Below, piece by piece: positions 10,360 to 20,073 of a stretch of 64,000 nucleotides of DNA. Below the pieces are notes generated by a model. The model worked only from the letters and a program-made list of their open reading frames with translations. It did no database searches and was not told where the DNA came from. Position numbers and translations under genes: made by a program. The stretch is from Isoetes taiwanensis (lineage: Eukaryota > Streptophyta > Lycopodiopsida > Isoetales > Isoetaceae): positions 9,076,655-9,140,654 of the forward strand of contig JAJEKV010000054.1 of NCBI GenBank assembly GCA_021234155.1, written 5' to 3'. Within the stretch, counting starts at the first letter, position 1. Each line of letters starts with the position of its first letter.

Positions 10360-11709
10360 GCATTACACAGGCCCCTCGATGCGCATCTGCCTTTTGAAAG
10401 CGGCGACAGCGGTCAGGCCGCCAGAATCCTGCGCGCCGCGTCCAAGGCGCCCACGTCGGGGTCCATAATTCCCCGCTTCTTTATTCTTTTGCGGATTTTT
10501 TCTCTCTCTCTCTTAGGATTAGAGGATGGTTGTCTTACCATGCAGCCTCGAAAATGTACCAGGATCTTTTACCACAAATAGTTATCAAAACATATATAAT
10601 TCTCCTAGGAAGATGCTTTTGGAATATTCCTTGATGCGGTTTCTAGGAAAAAATAGGGGTTTAAAAAATTAGAGAAAAAAAAACAGAGAAATAAGGGGTT
10701 GGCTTGGCTATGGCGCCGTGCATCGCCATCGCCGGAGCTGGGAAGCGGCAGAAGCTCCATCTATTGCAGAGCATTTTGGTGGGAAAGTTTGGATTTGTGT
10801 GTGTCCCTGTTTTGCGCATGACGGTGTATGCCCCTGTTTTGTTTCTCAGCTTCCGCCTCCAGACCCGGCTTTGGGAATGTTCTTATCTGAAGAGGCCATA
10901 CACTTTGTTTTGTTTCTCGGATCCATTTATTTTTTCTCTGATTCAAGCCTGCGGTCCTTGACGTATCTGCAGATTTTGGGCACATTTACTCTATCAAAGA
11001 GATATCATAGCCAAATCGGAATGCTACAATGGCGTGTTCGAGAGCTCTGGCGTAGATTGTGCGCGACGAATTGGATGAGAAACTTGGCTTATGGACCAAG
11101 TAAGCCCGAGTTTGAGTGAACCAGGCTAGAGCATACGACATCAGCACGGACAGAGACTCTTGTGTTTTGGGTTTGGCGGGTTTTTCCATTTGGCAGGTTG
11201 AAGCTCTAATACAACGACCTTGGCTGAAGGCTTTTCATAAAAATCATATTTTAATCTAGAGAATGACGCTCTACTCTTATTGCAGAACTTGGCGGGAGCT
11301 GTTGAACTTTGGGGTTCCAAAACTCGGCCCTGCTGTTGGAGCTTTAGAAAGGCAAATCTTTCCAGCCTTGGGTAATGTTGAGCTCAGGCAATATCATAGG
11401 CAGTACATGAAATTGCAGTGGCACTGCGAGATAGAGTGTAGACCCCTCCTGAGAAGTTTGTAAGTGGTCTCCAATCCAAGTCTTCGGTATGGCAACAGGC
11501 TAGAAAGCAGGCATCTCATGCTGACGACGACATGACTCAAAAAGGTGATAAAACTTGCATTTCTTCTCTTCTCACTGATCATTATCACTATTTTCTTCCT
11601 GTTTCTTAGCATATACATAAAGTAACGTTTGTGATTTGCTACTCGTTCTGCATGTCTCCTAAAATCACTTAAGCTATCACGTGCTGAGTTTTGGATCATC
11701 ACTATATCT
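10360..11709. other. Unassigned region with possible 5' exons
   Basis: It holds an ATG-led stretch at 10,704 or 10,718 (MAPCIAIAGAGKRQKLHLL) and an open stretch at 11,263-11,463 (LNFGVPKLGPAVGALERQIF), neither of which I recognise. Splice-like signals are present but no consistent gene model can be built by eye. It may be the 5' part of the same broken gene as the exon at 11,710. Confidence 0.3.
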
Positions 11710-12120
11710 ATGCAGGTATCCGATCAGCAAGAAGCACCAAGACGCCTACAGCCAGTGCACAGGCAACAAGGATTTATAAACCCCAATACTATTGAGAAGA
11801 ACAAACATAAGGATGTTGGAAGCACTTTGCAGACTTTAGAGTCAGTTCAAGAAAAGAAAAGAAAAGAAGAAAAGAAGGGTTCTCATTCTGATAAAAATCA
11901 GAAAGGTCAGTTTGATTCTGACAAACATGAAAATATATCTGACAGAGGCTTGCAATCAGTGAATTCAAAAGTAGAGTCCCAAAAGCATTCCTTTGGAGAG
12001 GCCCCAAAATTGCATTCTCGTTTGCAATATCAGCCTATTCAGAACTCAGGACAACAGCACTCATCTGCTTCCTCTAATGTCCAACGTAGGAGTGATATCT
12101 TGCAGGATGGGGTTACTTAG
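11710..12120 (+). pseudogene. Unidentified exon, Lys/Gln/Ser-rich, 136 aa
   Basis: This exon-like open stretch is bounded by a strong acceptor (ATCTATGCAG) and a strong donor (TTAG|GTGAGT). It encodes a low-complexity hydrophilic segment rich in K, E, Q and S (for example SVQEKKRKEEKKGSHSDKN) with no membrane segment or recognisable domain. An in-frame TAG occupies the last codon before the donor, so the gene is probably broken. The plus strand downstream (about 12,350-12,430) contains a further short piece (NLKKLKATFSAMIDSVPEEKYG). Function unknown. Confidence 0.4.
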
Positions 12121-12874
12121 GTGAGTTCCTAACGTCCCATTTCATTTGAGAAAAAAGGAGTATTTTGGCCAATGGATCTTTGGAGGTTTGATTCCTGTTA
12201 CATCTCCAGAACATTTTGTTGAGATTCATCTACACGTTCCTGCTTCTCTAATGTATGTCAAAGATGAATTTGGTATTCCATGACCCAGATCCTAAAGTGC
12301 GTAACAGATTCCGTTACCATTGAACGTGCCATAAGCTTACATTAGCATTGCTGCAGATAATCTTAAGAAGCTTAAGGCAACCTTCAGTGCCATGATAGAT
12401 TCTGTTCCTGAAGAAAAGTATGGAGTCCCTTATCAGTAGCATTCTCAGAGCTAGATCAAGAAAGAAAAACTGGTACTTCTTTATTTATTCTTAAGCGTGA
12501 CTTTTTGCAGTGATGTTCCTGTCATAGCTCTGTGTATGTAGCTATGTCCCTCGTTTTAGCCTTGTGTGCATTGTGTCTAAGGTTTCTTTGTGTGCTGTAT
12601 ATGTATATGTACAGGTGGAGTTTTGTATATATATAAAATAAAAAAGTCTGTGCTGGGTTGATCTGAGGTTGCTTTCCTCTTGATGTCTCGTTGCTTTTGT
12701 GTTTTATACTTGGTTTTGTAGAGATCAACTGTAAAAAGAAGACCAACGATTGTGAATAAAAGTTCACACTTGATATGATAAAAGTGAGCATGCTTAAAAC
12801 ATCTACATTGAGCTGCCAACCGTGAATCCATCACGTAACATATAAAAAATCTATGTTCGTTCTAATGAAGACAG

Positions 12875-13087
12875 GTTGGAGTGGAGCCGAACTTGCCCAG
12901 TTTCTACAAGGGGCAGCTTTAATAGCATTGAGGCAAGGCCATCAGGCTGTACTGCAGGAGGATTTTGATGCAGGAGGATTTTGATGCCGCACTAGTTGAA
13001 CCTGGAATGGCGTTTGCAGCTCATCTTTTGTGGAGAGTTGAAAGTGCGGAGATAGAAACTTGCAACCATGTTTCAGTTGGCTTTTGA
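12875..13087 (+). pseudogene. AAA-protease (FtsH/FtsHi-like) exon fragment
   Basis: After an AG at 12,873-12,874 the sequence reads GWSGAELAQFLQGAALIAL and then RQGHQAVLQEDFDA. It matches the AAA+ lid of FtsH proteins (G[FWM]SGA.LA.L..EAA..A.R) and most resembles the plant plastid FtsHi1 subfamily (GWxGAxLAQLxQEAAL..R..H). FtsHi proteins are inactive-protease members of chloroplast import and biogenesis complexes. A perfect 16-bp tandem duplication (12,954-12,969 and 12,970-12,985) shifts the frame. No other FtsH exon with Walker A or B motifs was recognised nearby, so this is an orphan fragment, perhaps carried by a transposon. Confidence 0.5.
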
Positions 13088-13896
13088 ATCTTTTAACTTT
13101 GTTGGTAATTGTTCGAACTTATACTCTGGTCTGAGCCATGAGCTTTGAGCAAGAATGAAATTGCAATTGGACATCACACTGGTTAGGGTTGGATGGGGAA
13201 CACGACTTGGCAGTCTATCAAATTCCCCATAAATGGCCACGTTCATGACAGACAGACAAACTCTTCCTTGGGTATGCATGCAGCTTGCAGCTTAGCAGTA
13301 TAGACATTCCCATGCCATTATGCATTCACATCAATCACATGCTGCGTCTAGAGTAAGCAGCACTAGAGAAAATAAGCTTAGGCTTAATGGCCCCTTTGAA
13401 ATTCTCATATTGGCCCCTAAATATGTGATTACATCCCTATTAATAAAAAGTTGCAGTTGAACCAAGGACCATCAGCAAAAATCTAAGACCATCAGCAAAA
13501 ATCTAAGAGGAAAGAAAAACAAAAAAAGGGTAGAGAAAATGTATAGGGAGCTAAGAATTTGTGTGTTAATAGGTGGTAAATGTCTTTAGGTTTGTCTTTG
13601 AGAGACCATGCTCGAACGAAACTATGTGCTCAACCCTCGTCTATTCTATTGACACAAAATGATGAGGCAACGACACGGGTTCAAGTCCCCTAGTTCTCAA
13701 ATTCATACTCACACAAATCCAACATACATGAGCCAATACAACATAGAAATGTTCTCACACAAATTCTTTATTATTAGGCAATGCATTTTAAGAAAAAAGA
13801 TTCGCACCATTCTAAAGTTATACAAATTTGCCCTTACAAGGGTAACTCGGGGAAGAGAAATGTTCGCGGCGGCCTTGGCCGCCACGATAAATTTCT
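13088..13896. other. Non-coding spacer
   Basis: AT-rich DNA with no convincing gene. A short tandem (ACCATCAGCAAAAATCTAAG) occurs twice near 13,467-13,507. Confidence 0.5.
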
Positions 13897-14106
13897 TGTA
13901 CTATGTAATCTTCCTAAACTAACACACTTATTTCTTATGATGTATTTGTGCTTTTCCATATCATCAATAGGTCAAAGGACATGATGATGTGTCATGAAAG
14001 AATACAACACTCCAGACTCCAAGAGTCTATAAGATGTGCCACGATTGGGGCTATTCCAATCAGGCATACTTCAATACAGTTTTTTCCTCATTCATATTTC
14101 ATGGCA
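13897..14106 (+). repeat. Left LTR of the outer non-autonomous element
   Basis: Begins TGTACTATGTAATC and ends ATGGCA just before the primer-binding site. It carries about 80 bp (near 13,975-14,050) missing from the right LTR. Confidence 0.6.
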
Positions 14107-14120
14107 TTGTATCAGAGCTC
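14107..14120 (+). other. Primer-binding site (tRNA-Met type)
   Basis: TTGTATCAGAGCTC matches the plant LTR-element PBS TGGTATCAGAGC except for one base. It would prime minus-strand synthesis. Confidence 0.6.
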
Positions 14121-16168
14121 ATGTAAAAGAACTTGGTACGCTTCCAAGGCTGCCTGATAGGCAACCATCCTCCAATCTTAAGAGAGATAAAGAAGATCTG
14201 CAAAAGAATAAAGAATAGCGGCACAAGATTGGAGATTCAGTAGTAATAAATCTGCTTTTCCAATTTAAGAACTAATCTGGTTCAACTTGTTAATAAACAA
14301 AAGAATATAAAAACAAGAAATCCCTTACGTTTTTCACTTCAAGAAGAAAAGCTGCAAGGAATGATACTGAACCGGCATGTGAAGCTAATCAAGATTCTTC
14401 CCAGCATCAATCATTATATCCCCATCCTCCATAAAAATTAGAATAGGAAGCCACGTATAACAAACCCCGTGGAAGAAAGCCCATCCCTATTATCCATATA
14501 ATCTTGAATAGGAAGTCACGGAAGCAAAGATCCAATTGAAGCAATGAGATCAAGGAATCGGGAACACATGCAAAGACCGTCACTCTATCATAAAAGAACT
14601 AAAGCCCGAAGCCAAAAAAACAACCAACAAGAAAATTTCATTGGCTAAAAATAACTCGTTAATCAGTATTTTGTGCGATAGGGCATATAATGCAAGATCA
14701 CAACCATGTTGGCAATTCAAATGAAGCTCCGCCTCAATAGGGCCTTCTTTCCAAAGAACCGTTATTGGAATGCAAATTTGTCCGGGAACTTCAATTTTTG
14801 AACTTGTTCCTATATTTAGCAATCCTCGAAGATCAGGCAACTCTTGACGGATCCATCTATCAAAATAAATATATTTAATTGAAGATTATTGTTGGCTCTT
14901 ATTGATTCATACAAATAAAAACAACCGGTGACTAATTTTATGAAGTTCAAGTCCATTTGAGCACCTTCAAATAAATCGATGTACTCACAAAACCTCTTTT
15001 CAGATAATGCGTAATTATTTCAATCCTCTAATACAAGGATTAAAATAAAGGATTGTAAAAAACAACCTCAATATAACTTGGATTTACAAAGTTATTGTTG
15101 TGTCAAGCATTATCAAGAGCTTAATCAGCCAATTCATAAGTTCTCTTGTTTAAGAGGAGAAACCAAGAAACCTAGTTCTTTGAATAGTCCCTTATCTGAA
15201 GAATCAAATCTAAGTCCTCCTATTTTGGTGATCCGCGCTTCATTGGATTTATAAAAACTCATTATTAGTCTTTATATAATGGAAGACAATAATGAAAATC
15301 GCGAAATCTCGTGGCTTCCATTATTAGAATCGAAAGCAGATAATGCTGAGATGATTAGTAATGCCTCTTTCAACAATGAAGATGTTACCCACCATATCAC
15401 TCAAGAAGTTAATCAAGGAGTCCCGAAATTGGTCTCTATTATTGAGATCTCATCGGATACTTCTCTGGCAGTAACCTGTGATTCTATAAATCATCAAGAA
15501 CATTCACTTGATACTTATCTCTATGAGCATTTAACCAATTGCTCAAGCATCAGTACGAGTGTATCCCAAGAGGTTGAAGACTTTTTCCTTAAAATAGACC
15601 CTATTTATCAGGCATATAAGAAAGCACAAGCAGCGATATTACAAATTAATGAAGACATCGAACGAACAAGCTCATCTTGACAAGTGCCTAATTATGCAAA
15701 GCAAGCATTCTATTCATGTACTAATATTGTAATTTAGTCAACTCACTTCTAGAGGTAAGGATAAACCCATTTTATGGCACCTAGCAAGACCAAATCTGTT
15801 TTTTGGCACACAACAAAACCCAACCTTCTGATTGCATATGGCAATTTCTTAGCTCACTATGAGCTTATTGGCTTTAGCCATTTATGTTGGCATTGCTATA
15901 ATAGAAGGAACCTCCTTTGATCATATCCAAGATCAAGAGGGAATAAAGAAGTGAATGATACATTTTTTATCTTGATATTCTCAAATAATTCTTGGCAAGT
16001 AAGACCTCCAAAGGCTAATAAGTCCAAGATGAATAGAGTCTAAGAAATCAAAGAACCCTTGGCATGTAAACCGTCCAATGTCATATAAGTCCAAGATGTG
16101 TGGAAAGTAAATGATTGAAGACTTGGCATGTAAATCCTTAATAGGCACATAAGACCAAGATATTTGGC
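14121..16168. other. Interior of the outer LTR element
   Basis: Apart from the 133-aa ORF, this AT-rich stretch shows no coding domains. Near 15,990-16,160 a short phrase (CTTGGCATGTAAA...AAGTCCAAGAT) recurs about three times. Confidence 0.5.
15279..15680 (+). CDS. Unknown 133-aa acidic ORF inside the non-autonomous LTR element
   Basis: Starts MEDNNENREISWLPLLESKA and runs to a TGA at 15,680. It is acidic, rich in S, T, N and I, and has no zinc knuckle, protease, RT or integrase motif. It lies between the PBS and the LINE insertion, where gag would be, but it does not look like a known Gag. It could be a short element-specific protein or a chance ORF; it is the longest clean frame in the ~2 kb around it. 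Function unknown. Confidence 0.35.
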   Translation: MEDNNENREISWLPLLESKADNAEMISNASFNNEDVTHHITQEVNQGVPKLVSIIEISSDTSLAVTCDSINHQEHSLDTYLYEHLTNCSSISTSVSQEVEDFFLKIDPIYQAYKKAQAAILQINEDIERTSSS

Positions 16169-16178
16169 ACCATTTGTT
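16169..16178. repeat. Target-site duplication of LINE copy 2, left
   Basis: ACCATTTGTT, repeated at 34,205-34,214. The last two T cannot be separated from the poly(T). Confidence 0.75.
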
Positions 16179-16319
16179 TTTTTTTTTTTTTGAGGGATAA
16201 AAAAGATTTTATTTACTTAGAGAGAATGATACAAAGCCACATGGCAGAGGTGCACCCATCCACGAATATGAGATGGGGGTAGCTACGTAGCTCCAGCTTG
16301 TACTATTCTCTTTCCCGAC

Positions 16320-17590
16320 CTAGACCAGATTAAAATAGGTGCCCCATATTTCTTCCTTTACCTCTTCTTCACATTTAAAAACTAGCCTAAATTTTTTAAG
16401 TCTTTCAAGTACCAGGTGAAGTAGCTGAGTTGATGATATGAGTACCTCCTGATTCGCAGTGAAGACTCGGGCATTCCTCCTTTTCCATATTGACCAGATC
16501 GTCCAGGCCCTGGCTATGTGAAAAGAAATCTTCTTCTTGGGACACCATTCTGGAGGGAGAATTCCTAGCAGCAATTCTTTGGTTCCTAAGGGGTATTCGA
16601 ACCTATCCGCACTCTGTGCCCATACTTCATGCAAAGATCCCACATTCCACCGCACAATGTTCTATGGATTCTTCTTCCTCTTCACACATAGGGCAAAGTG
16701 GGCTCACGTTATTGTCCCATTTGGAGACTAGATGATTGACCCTTGGGACCCTGTGGATCACTTGCCAAAGAAAGGCGTTGATTCGTGGAGGGAGCGTTTC
16801 TCCAGATGTTTTTTAAGGATGTCCTCCCGTGATCACTAGCTCCCATTTGGGAGAGATTTGGAAGAAATCCCTTAGTCTTCAAACCACTGTAGCATGACTT
16901 CACAAACTTGTTTGGTCTGTATCGAAGGATGTACGACCCATGGACTTTGATCTCCTCTATTTATTGTGTTTGGGAGTACGGAAGCCACACATTCCCAAAT
17001 TATCTTGTTCCGCCTCCTTTAAACCAAAAACAGCTTGAAATGCTTCCTAACCGGCGTGTGCTCTCCCATATACCATCGAGCACAAGAATGTATACCACGC
17101 TTTTTCCATCTCTTCACAATCCTCGTCTACCACTATACCTAATGGGCCTTGTTTATTGTGCAATTCCCTTTGGTACCCACCATGGAGGGGAGGTCCCCGC
17201 TTAAATTTGTCGATATCAAGCGTGAATAGTTTCTTTATGGCATTCCAAGTTTAAACAAGACCCTTTCAGAAGGGGAGGCTTCTTTACATGGCTTGAGATA
17301 AAAAAAAAAGAGAGACCATGGAAGCGAGACCTTGACGGAGGGCTTACTATGCTTACAAGAATATAATAGAGCTTGGTTGATGAGGTGCAAACCCGAGACT
17401 TCACCTTTTCCCCAAGAATCATCCATATGAATTTGGCTATTAATACTTTTTCTCGTAAGACTATGTCAAACATACCAATTCCCCCTTCTGCTTTTGTCCC
17501 TCTTGCACTTCCACCAAGCAATTTTGATCGTTGCACCTTCTTCATTACCTCCCAGACTAAGTTTTCAATCAGCCCTTCTAAGTCCCGCAC
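16320..17590 (-). pseudogene. LINE copy 2 ORF2 C-terminal part
   Basis: Two open pieces follow the RT ORF. The 17,216-17,590 piece (LIENLVWEVMKKVQRSKLLGG) carries the RT thumb/connection region (GGIGMFDIVLREKVLIAKFI). The 16,320-16,655 piece encodes the zf-RVT tail (AWTIWSIWKRRNARVF), the expected end of plant LINE ORF2. A frameshift or stop separates each piece from its neighbour, so the protein is not continuous. Confidence 0.75.
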
Positions 17591-19650
17591 CTTCTCCCCT
17601 GAGCAAGTAGAATTGATGATATGTATACATAAGTATTACTTAGCACATGTTTTGCCACAGTAATCCTCCCTGCAAGGGATAACTTTGCTACCTTCCACCA
17701 ATTTAGGTGTTTATGTAGGCCTAGTAGCATTTCATCCCATATTCGTGCACTAGTGATGTTAATGCCCACTGGGATTCCTAACAAGCTGGAGTGTTCACCC
17801 TCAGGGATAATTTTCCATGGTAAGCTTTCCAAACATATGGGATGCATGTTATCCAAAGGCCACTGCACTGAGCATTTTGTCCAATTTATGAGGCAACCTG
17901 AAGCTATTGAGAAGGTGGCCAGTAGTTGTCCTGCACATGACATATTGTTTTCCTCTGCCTCGATAAACAGAAATGAGTCGTCTGCATACTGGTTACAGAT
18001 TTGTTGAGAACCGTCCCACATTTCTAGTCCCTGAATGAGACCGTCTGCAGATGCTTGCAGGAATAACTGTGAGAGAGATTCTGCTGCTATATTGAAGAGG
18101 AAGGGAGCCAGGGGGCAACCTTGCCTGATGCCCCTCTTAATCTCAAATATAGGAGATGATTCACCTTGAAATAAGACTGAGGCTCGAGCTGATCTCAATA
18201 GTTTCATTACCCCTTCTGTAAAAATATCCCCACAACCCAGCTTGAGCATCATTTTATGCAGAAAACTCCATCTAATGCTGTCATATGCCTTGGTGAAATC
18301 TAGCTTTAGATAGGCTACTTTTTGTCCTGTTTTTCTGGCCCAGTGCAACCCTTCAAAAGCTGCTGCCACATTGCTCAGAATACTCCTACCCGGTAAGAAG
18401 CCAGATTGGGCCTGTGAGATACCTTCCGCTAAAATTGGTTTGATCTTCTCTGCCATAGCCTTGGCTATGATTTTGTAAAATGCAGATAGGAGTGTGATAG
18501 GCCTCCAATCGTTAATTGTGCTTGGCTCCTTACACTTGGGTACCAAGGCAATGCAGCCTGTATTCAATCTTGGATTTAAATTTTCAGCTTGCAAGAAGTC
18601 TGTGTATGCAGAAAAGATATCATTTTTAATCCATTCCCAATTGCATTGGTAGAATTCGATGGGAATTCCATCCATACCCGGACATTTATTCTTAGCCAAT
18701 AAGAGGGTGGCTTTTTCAAGATCCTCCATAGAGAGAGAGCGGCTCAGAATATCTTTTTGGCTAGAGCTCATTATAGGTGAAACTTTTGAGATCACTAGCT
18801 CTTCATATGTATCTTGGAATGGTAAGTTATGTTCCCCAAAAAAACCTTGGAAATGATTATGTAAGTACCTTTTTAGATCCCCTGGGGATTTGAGGGTCGA
18901 GCCGTCGCCTAGTGCAATGGTTGATAGAGTAGACGACCTCTTCTTTTCTTTAGCTGACTTAAAGAAGAACTTGGTGCATTTATCACCTTCATTTAGCCAA
19001 GTCAATCCTGCTTTGCATCTGTTCTCCATTATCTTGACTTCCTCTAGTGCTTTTATCTGTTCTATTATTCCCTTCTCCTCTATCCCATCATTCGGGCCCA
19101 ATGCTCTAAGTGAGTGGAGCTGATTGTAAAGGCTATCCAACTCTCCCCTCTCCCTTTGCACTTTAGCTCTACCCCAACTTTTGGCATAATTTTTTATATT
19201 ACCCAGGGCCATTATCATGGTTTCCATCCCTGAGCCCGTTCTGAAAGTGGATTGCCATATGCTTTTACAGGCCTCCACAAATTCTGGATCTTTCAGATAT
19301 CTAGTGTTGAGTTTGAATACTATTTTAGAGGTTCTAATCTGGCAAATCTGGGTAAATATGACCTGTGGATTGTGATCCGAGATAGCATTTTGTAGAAGGT
19401 TGGATCTATGCGCATTTGGAAGGATGGTGAGTGCCTCATCGTTGATGTAGCATCTATCATGTCTTGCATAAGTCCTACCCATGCCTATCCATCCGTTACA
19501 CCATGTATAGCCCTTATCTCCGTCTACTTCCATGAAGCCTATATCTTCTAACAGTTTGCACCACTGTACTTTCTCAAACCCATGCACAATTGCAGATGAT
19601 ACCCCTTGTCTATCCTCGGCTGCCTCCACCATATTGAAATCTCCTACCAT
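17578..19650 (-). CDS. LINE copy 2 ORF2: endonuclease end plus reverse transcriptase, 690 aa
   Basis: This non-LTR retrotransposon polyprotein copies the LINE RNA at the nicked target. Residues 1-120 hold the end of an APE endonuclease (MVGDFNMVEAAEDRQG, the GDFN motif, and AISDHNP, the SDH motif). The middle region is a charged linker. The RT follows, with LAKNKCPGMDGIPIEFYQ, ALVPKCKEPSTINDWRPITL, GFLPGRSILSNV, LKLDFTKAYDSIRWSFL, RGIRQGCPLAPFLFN and the catalytic QYADDSFLF (YADD at residues 555-558). The RT core has no internal stop, so this copy is much younger than LINE copy 1. Upstream frames to 20,073 hold the rest of the endonuclease. Confidence 0.93.
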   Translation of the reverse strand: MVGDFNMVEAAEDRQGVSSAIVHGFEKVQWCKLLEDIGFMEVDGDKGYTWCNGWIGMGRTYARHDRCYINDEALTILPNAHRSNLLQNAISDHNPQVIFTQICQIRTSKIVFKLNTRYLKDPEFVEACKSIWQSTFRTGSGMETMIMALGNIKNYAKSWGRAKVQRERGELDSLYNQLHSLRALGPNDGIEEKGIIEQIKALEEVKIMENRCKAGLTWLNEGDKCTKFFFKSAKEKKRSSTLSTIALGDGSTLKSPGDLKRYLHNHFQGFFGEHNLPFQDTYEELVISKVSPIMSSSQKDILSRSLSMEDLEKATLLLAKNKCPGMDGIPIEFYQCNWEWIKNDIFSAYTDFLQAENLNPRLNTGCIALVPKCKEPSTINDWRPITLLSAFYKIIAKAMAEKIKPILAEGISQAQSGFLPGRSILSNVAAAFEGLHWARKTGQKVAYLKLDFTKAYDSIRWSFLHKMMLKLGCGDIFTEGVMKLLRSARASVLFQGESSPIFEIKRGIRQGCPLAPFLFNIAAESLSQLFLQASADGLIQGLEMWDGSQQICNQYADDSFLFIEAEENNMSCAGQLLATFSIASGCLINWTKCSVQWPLDNMHPICLESLPWKIIPEGEHSSLLGIPVGINITSARIWDEMLLGLHKHLNWWKVAKLSLAGRITVAKHVLSNTYVYISSILLAQGRRCGT

Positions 19651-19659
19651 TAGCCAAGC

Positions 19660-20073
19660 TACCTTGTTCCCGAAACCTTTTAATTTGTGCCTAAGAGTGG
19701 CCCATAGGGCTCCTCTCGCCTCTGGGGGTTGTTATGGGCGTAAACGCTCACCAAGCCCCATACTTTACCTTCATGTTGCCATAAGATTAGAGACCATCTC
19801 GAATCTGTCTACCGTGGACTCACATACTTTTACTTCTTTTTTTCCACGCGATGAGGGTCCCTCGCACTAGAAGTTTCCTTTTATCGCAGCAATACCCACG
19901 TATTCATTGCCTATTACTTTTGAATGCCTCCCGTATTTCTTCTTTTTACACTTATGTTCTTGTAAGCATATCACATCCGGGTTGATCCCCTTTATGGCGC
20001 TTGCTAACCTACTCTTCTTGTATTCAGAGGATTTTACTCCCCTAATATTCCAACTGAGAATTTTATGATTCAT
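19660..20073 (-). pseudogene. LINE copy 2 ORF2 start, endonuclease N-terminus
   Basis: ORF2 starts MNHKILSWNIRGVKSSEYKK and continues NPDVICLQEHKCKKKKYG, the first two conserved blocks of the APE-type endonuclease (SWN.RG, LQE). The open part ends at 19,867, and one or more frameshifts lie before the 690-aa ORF resumes at 19,650. It overlaps the end of the ORF1 piece at 20,063. Confidence 0.8.

Larger units (their letters stand above)
3882..10400 (-). mobile_element. Decayed plant LINE (L1-type), copy 1
   Basis: The minus-strand element ends in a 30-bp poly(A), seen as poly(T) at about 3882-3911. It contains, from 5' to 3', an ORF1 remnant (10,355 to about 8,250), an APE-type endonuclease (from an ATG at 7937), reverse transcriptase fragments (about 6,490-5,140) and a C-terminal zf-RVT-like region (4,820-4,100). 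Order and motifs match the second LINE at 16-34 kb, so they are one family. Many CAA/CAG/CGA codons appear as stops, as expected from cytosine-methylation decay. The 5' boundary near 10.4 kb and the target duplication were not found. Confidence 0.85.
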
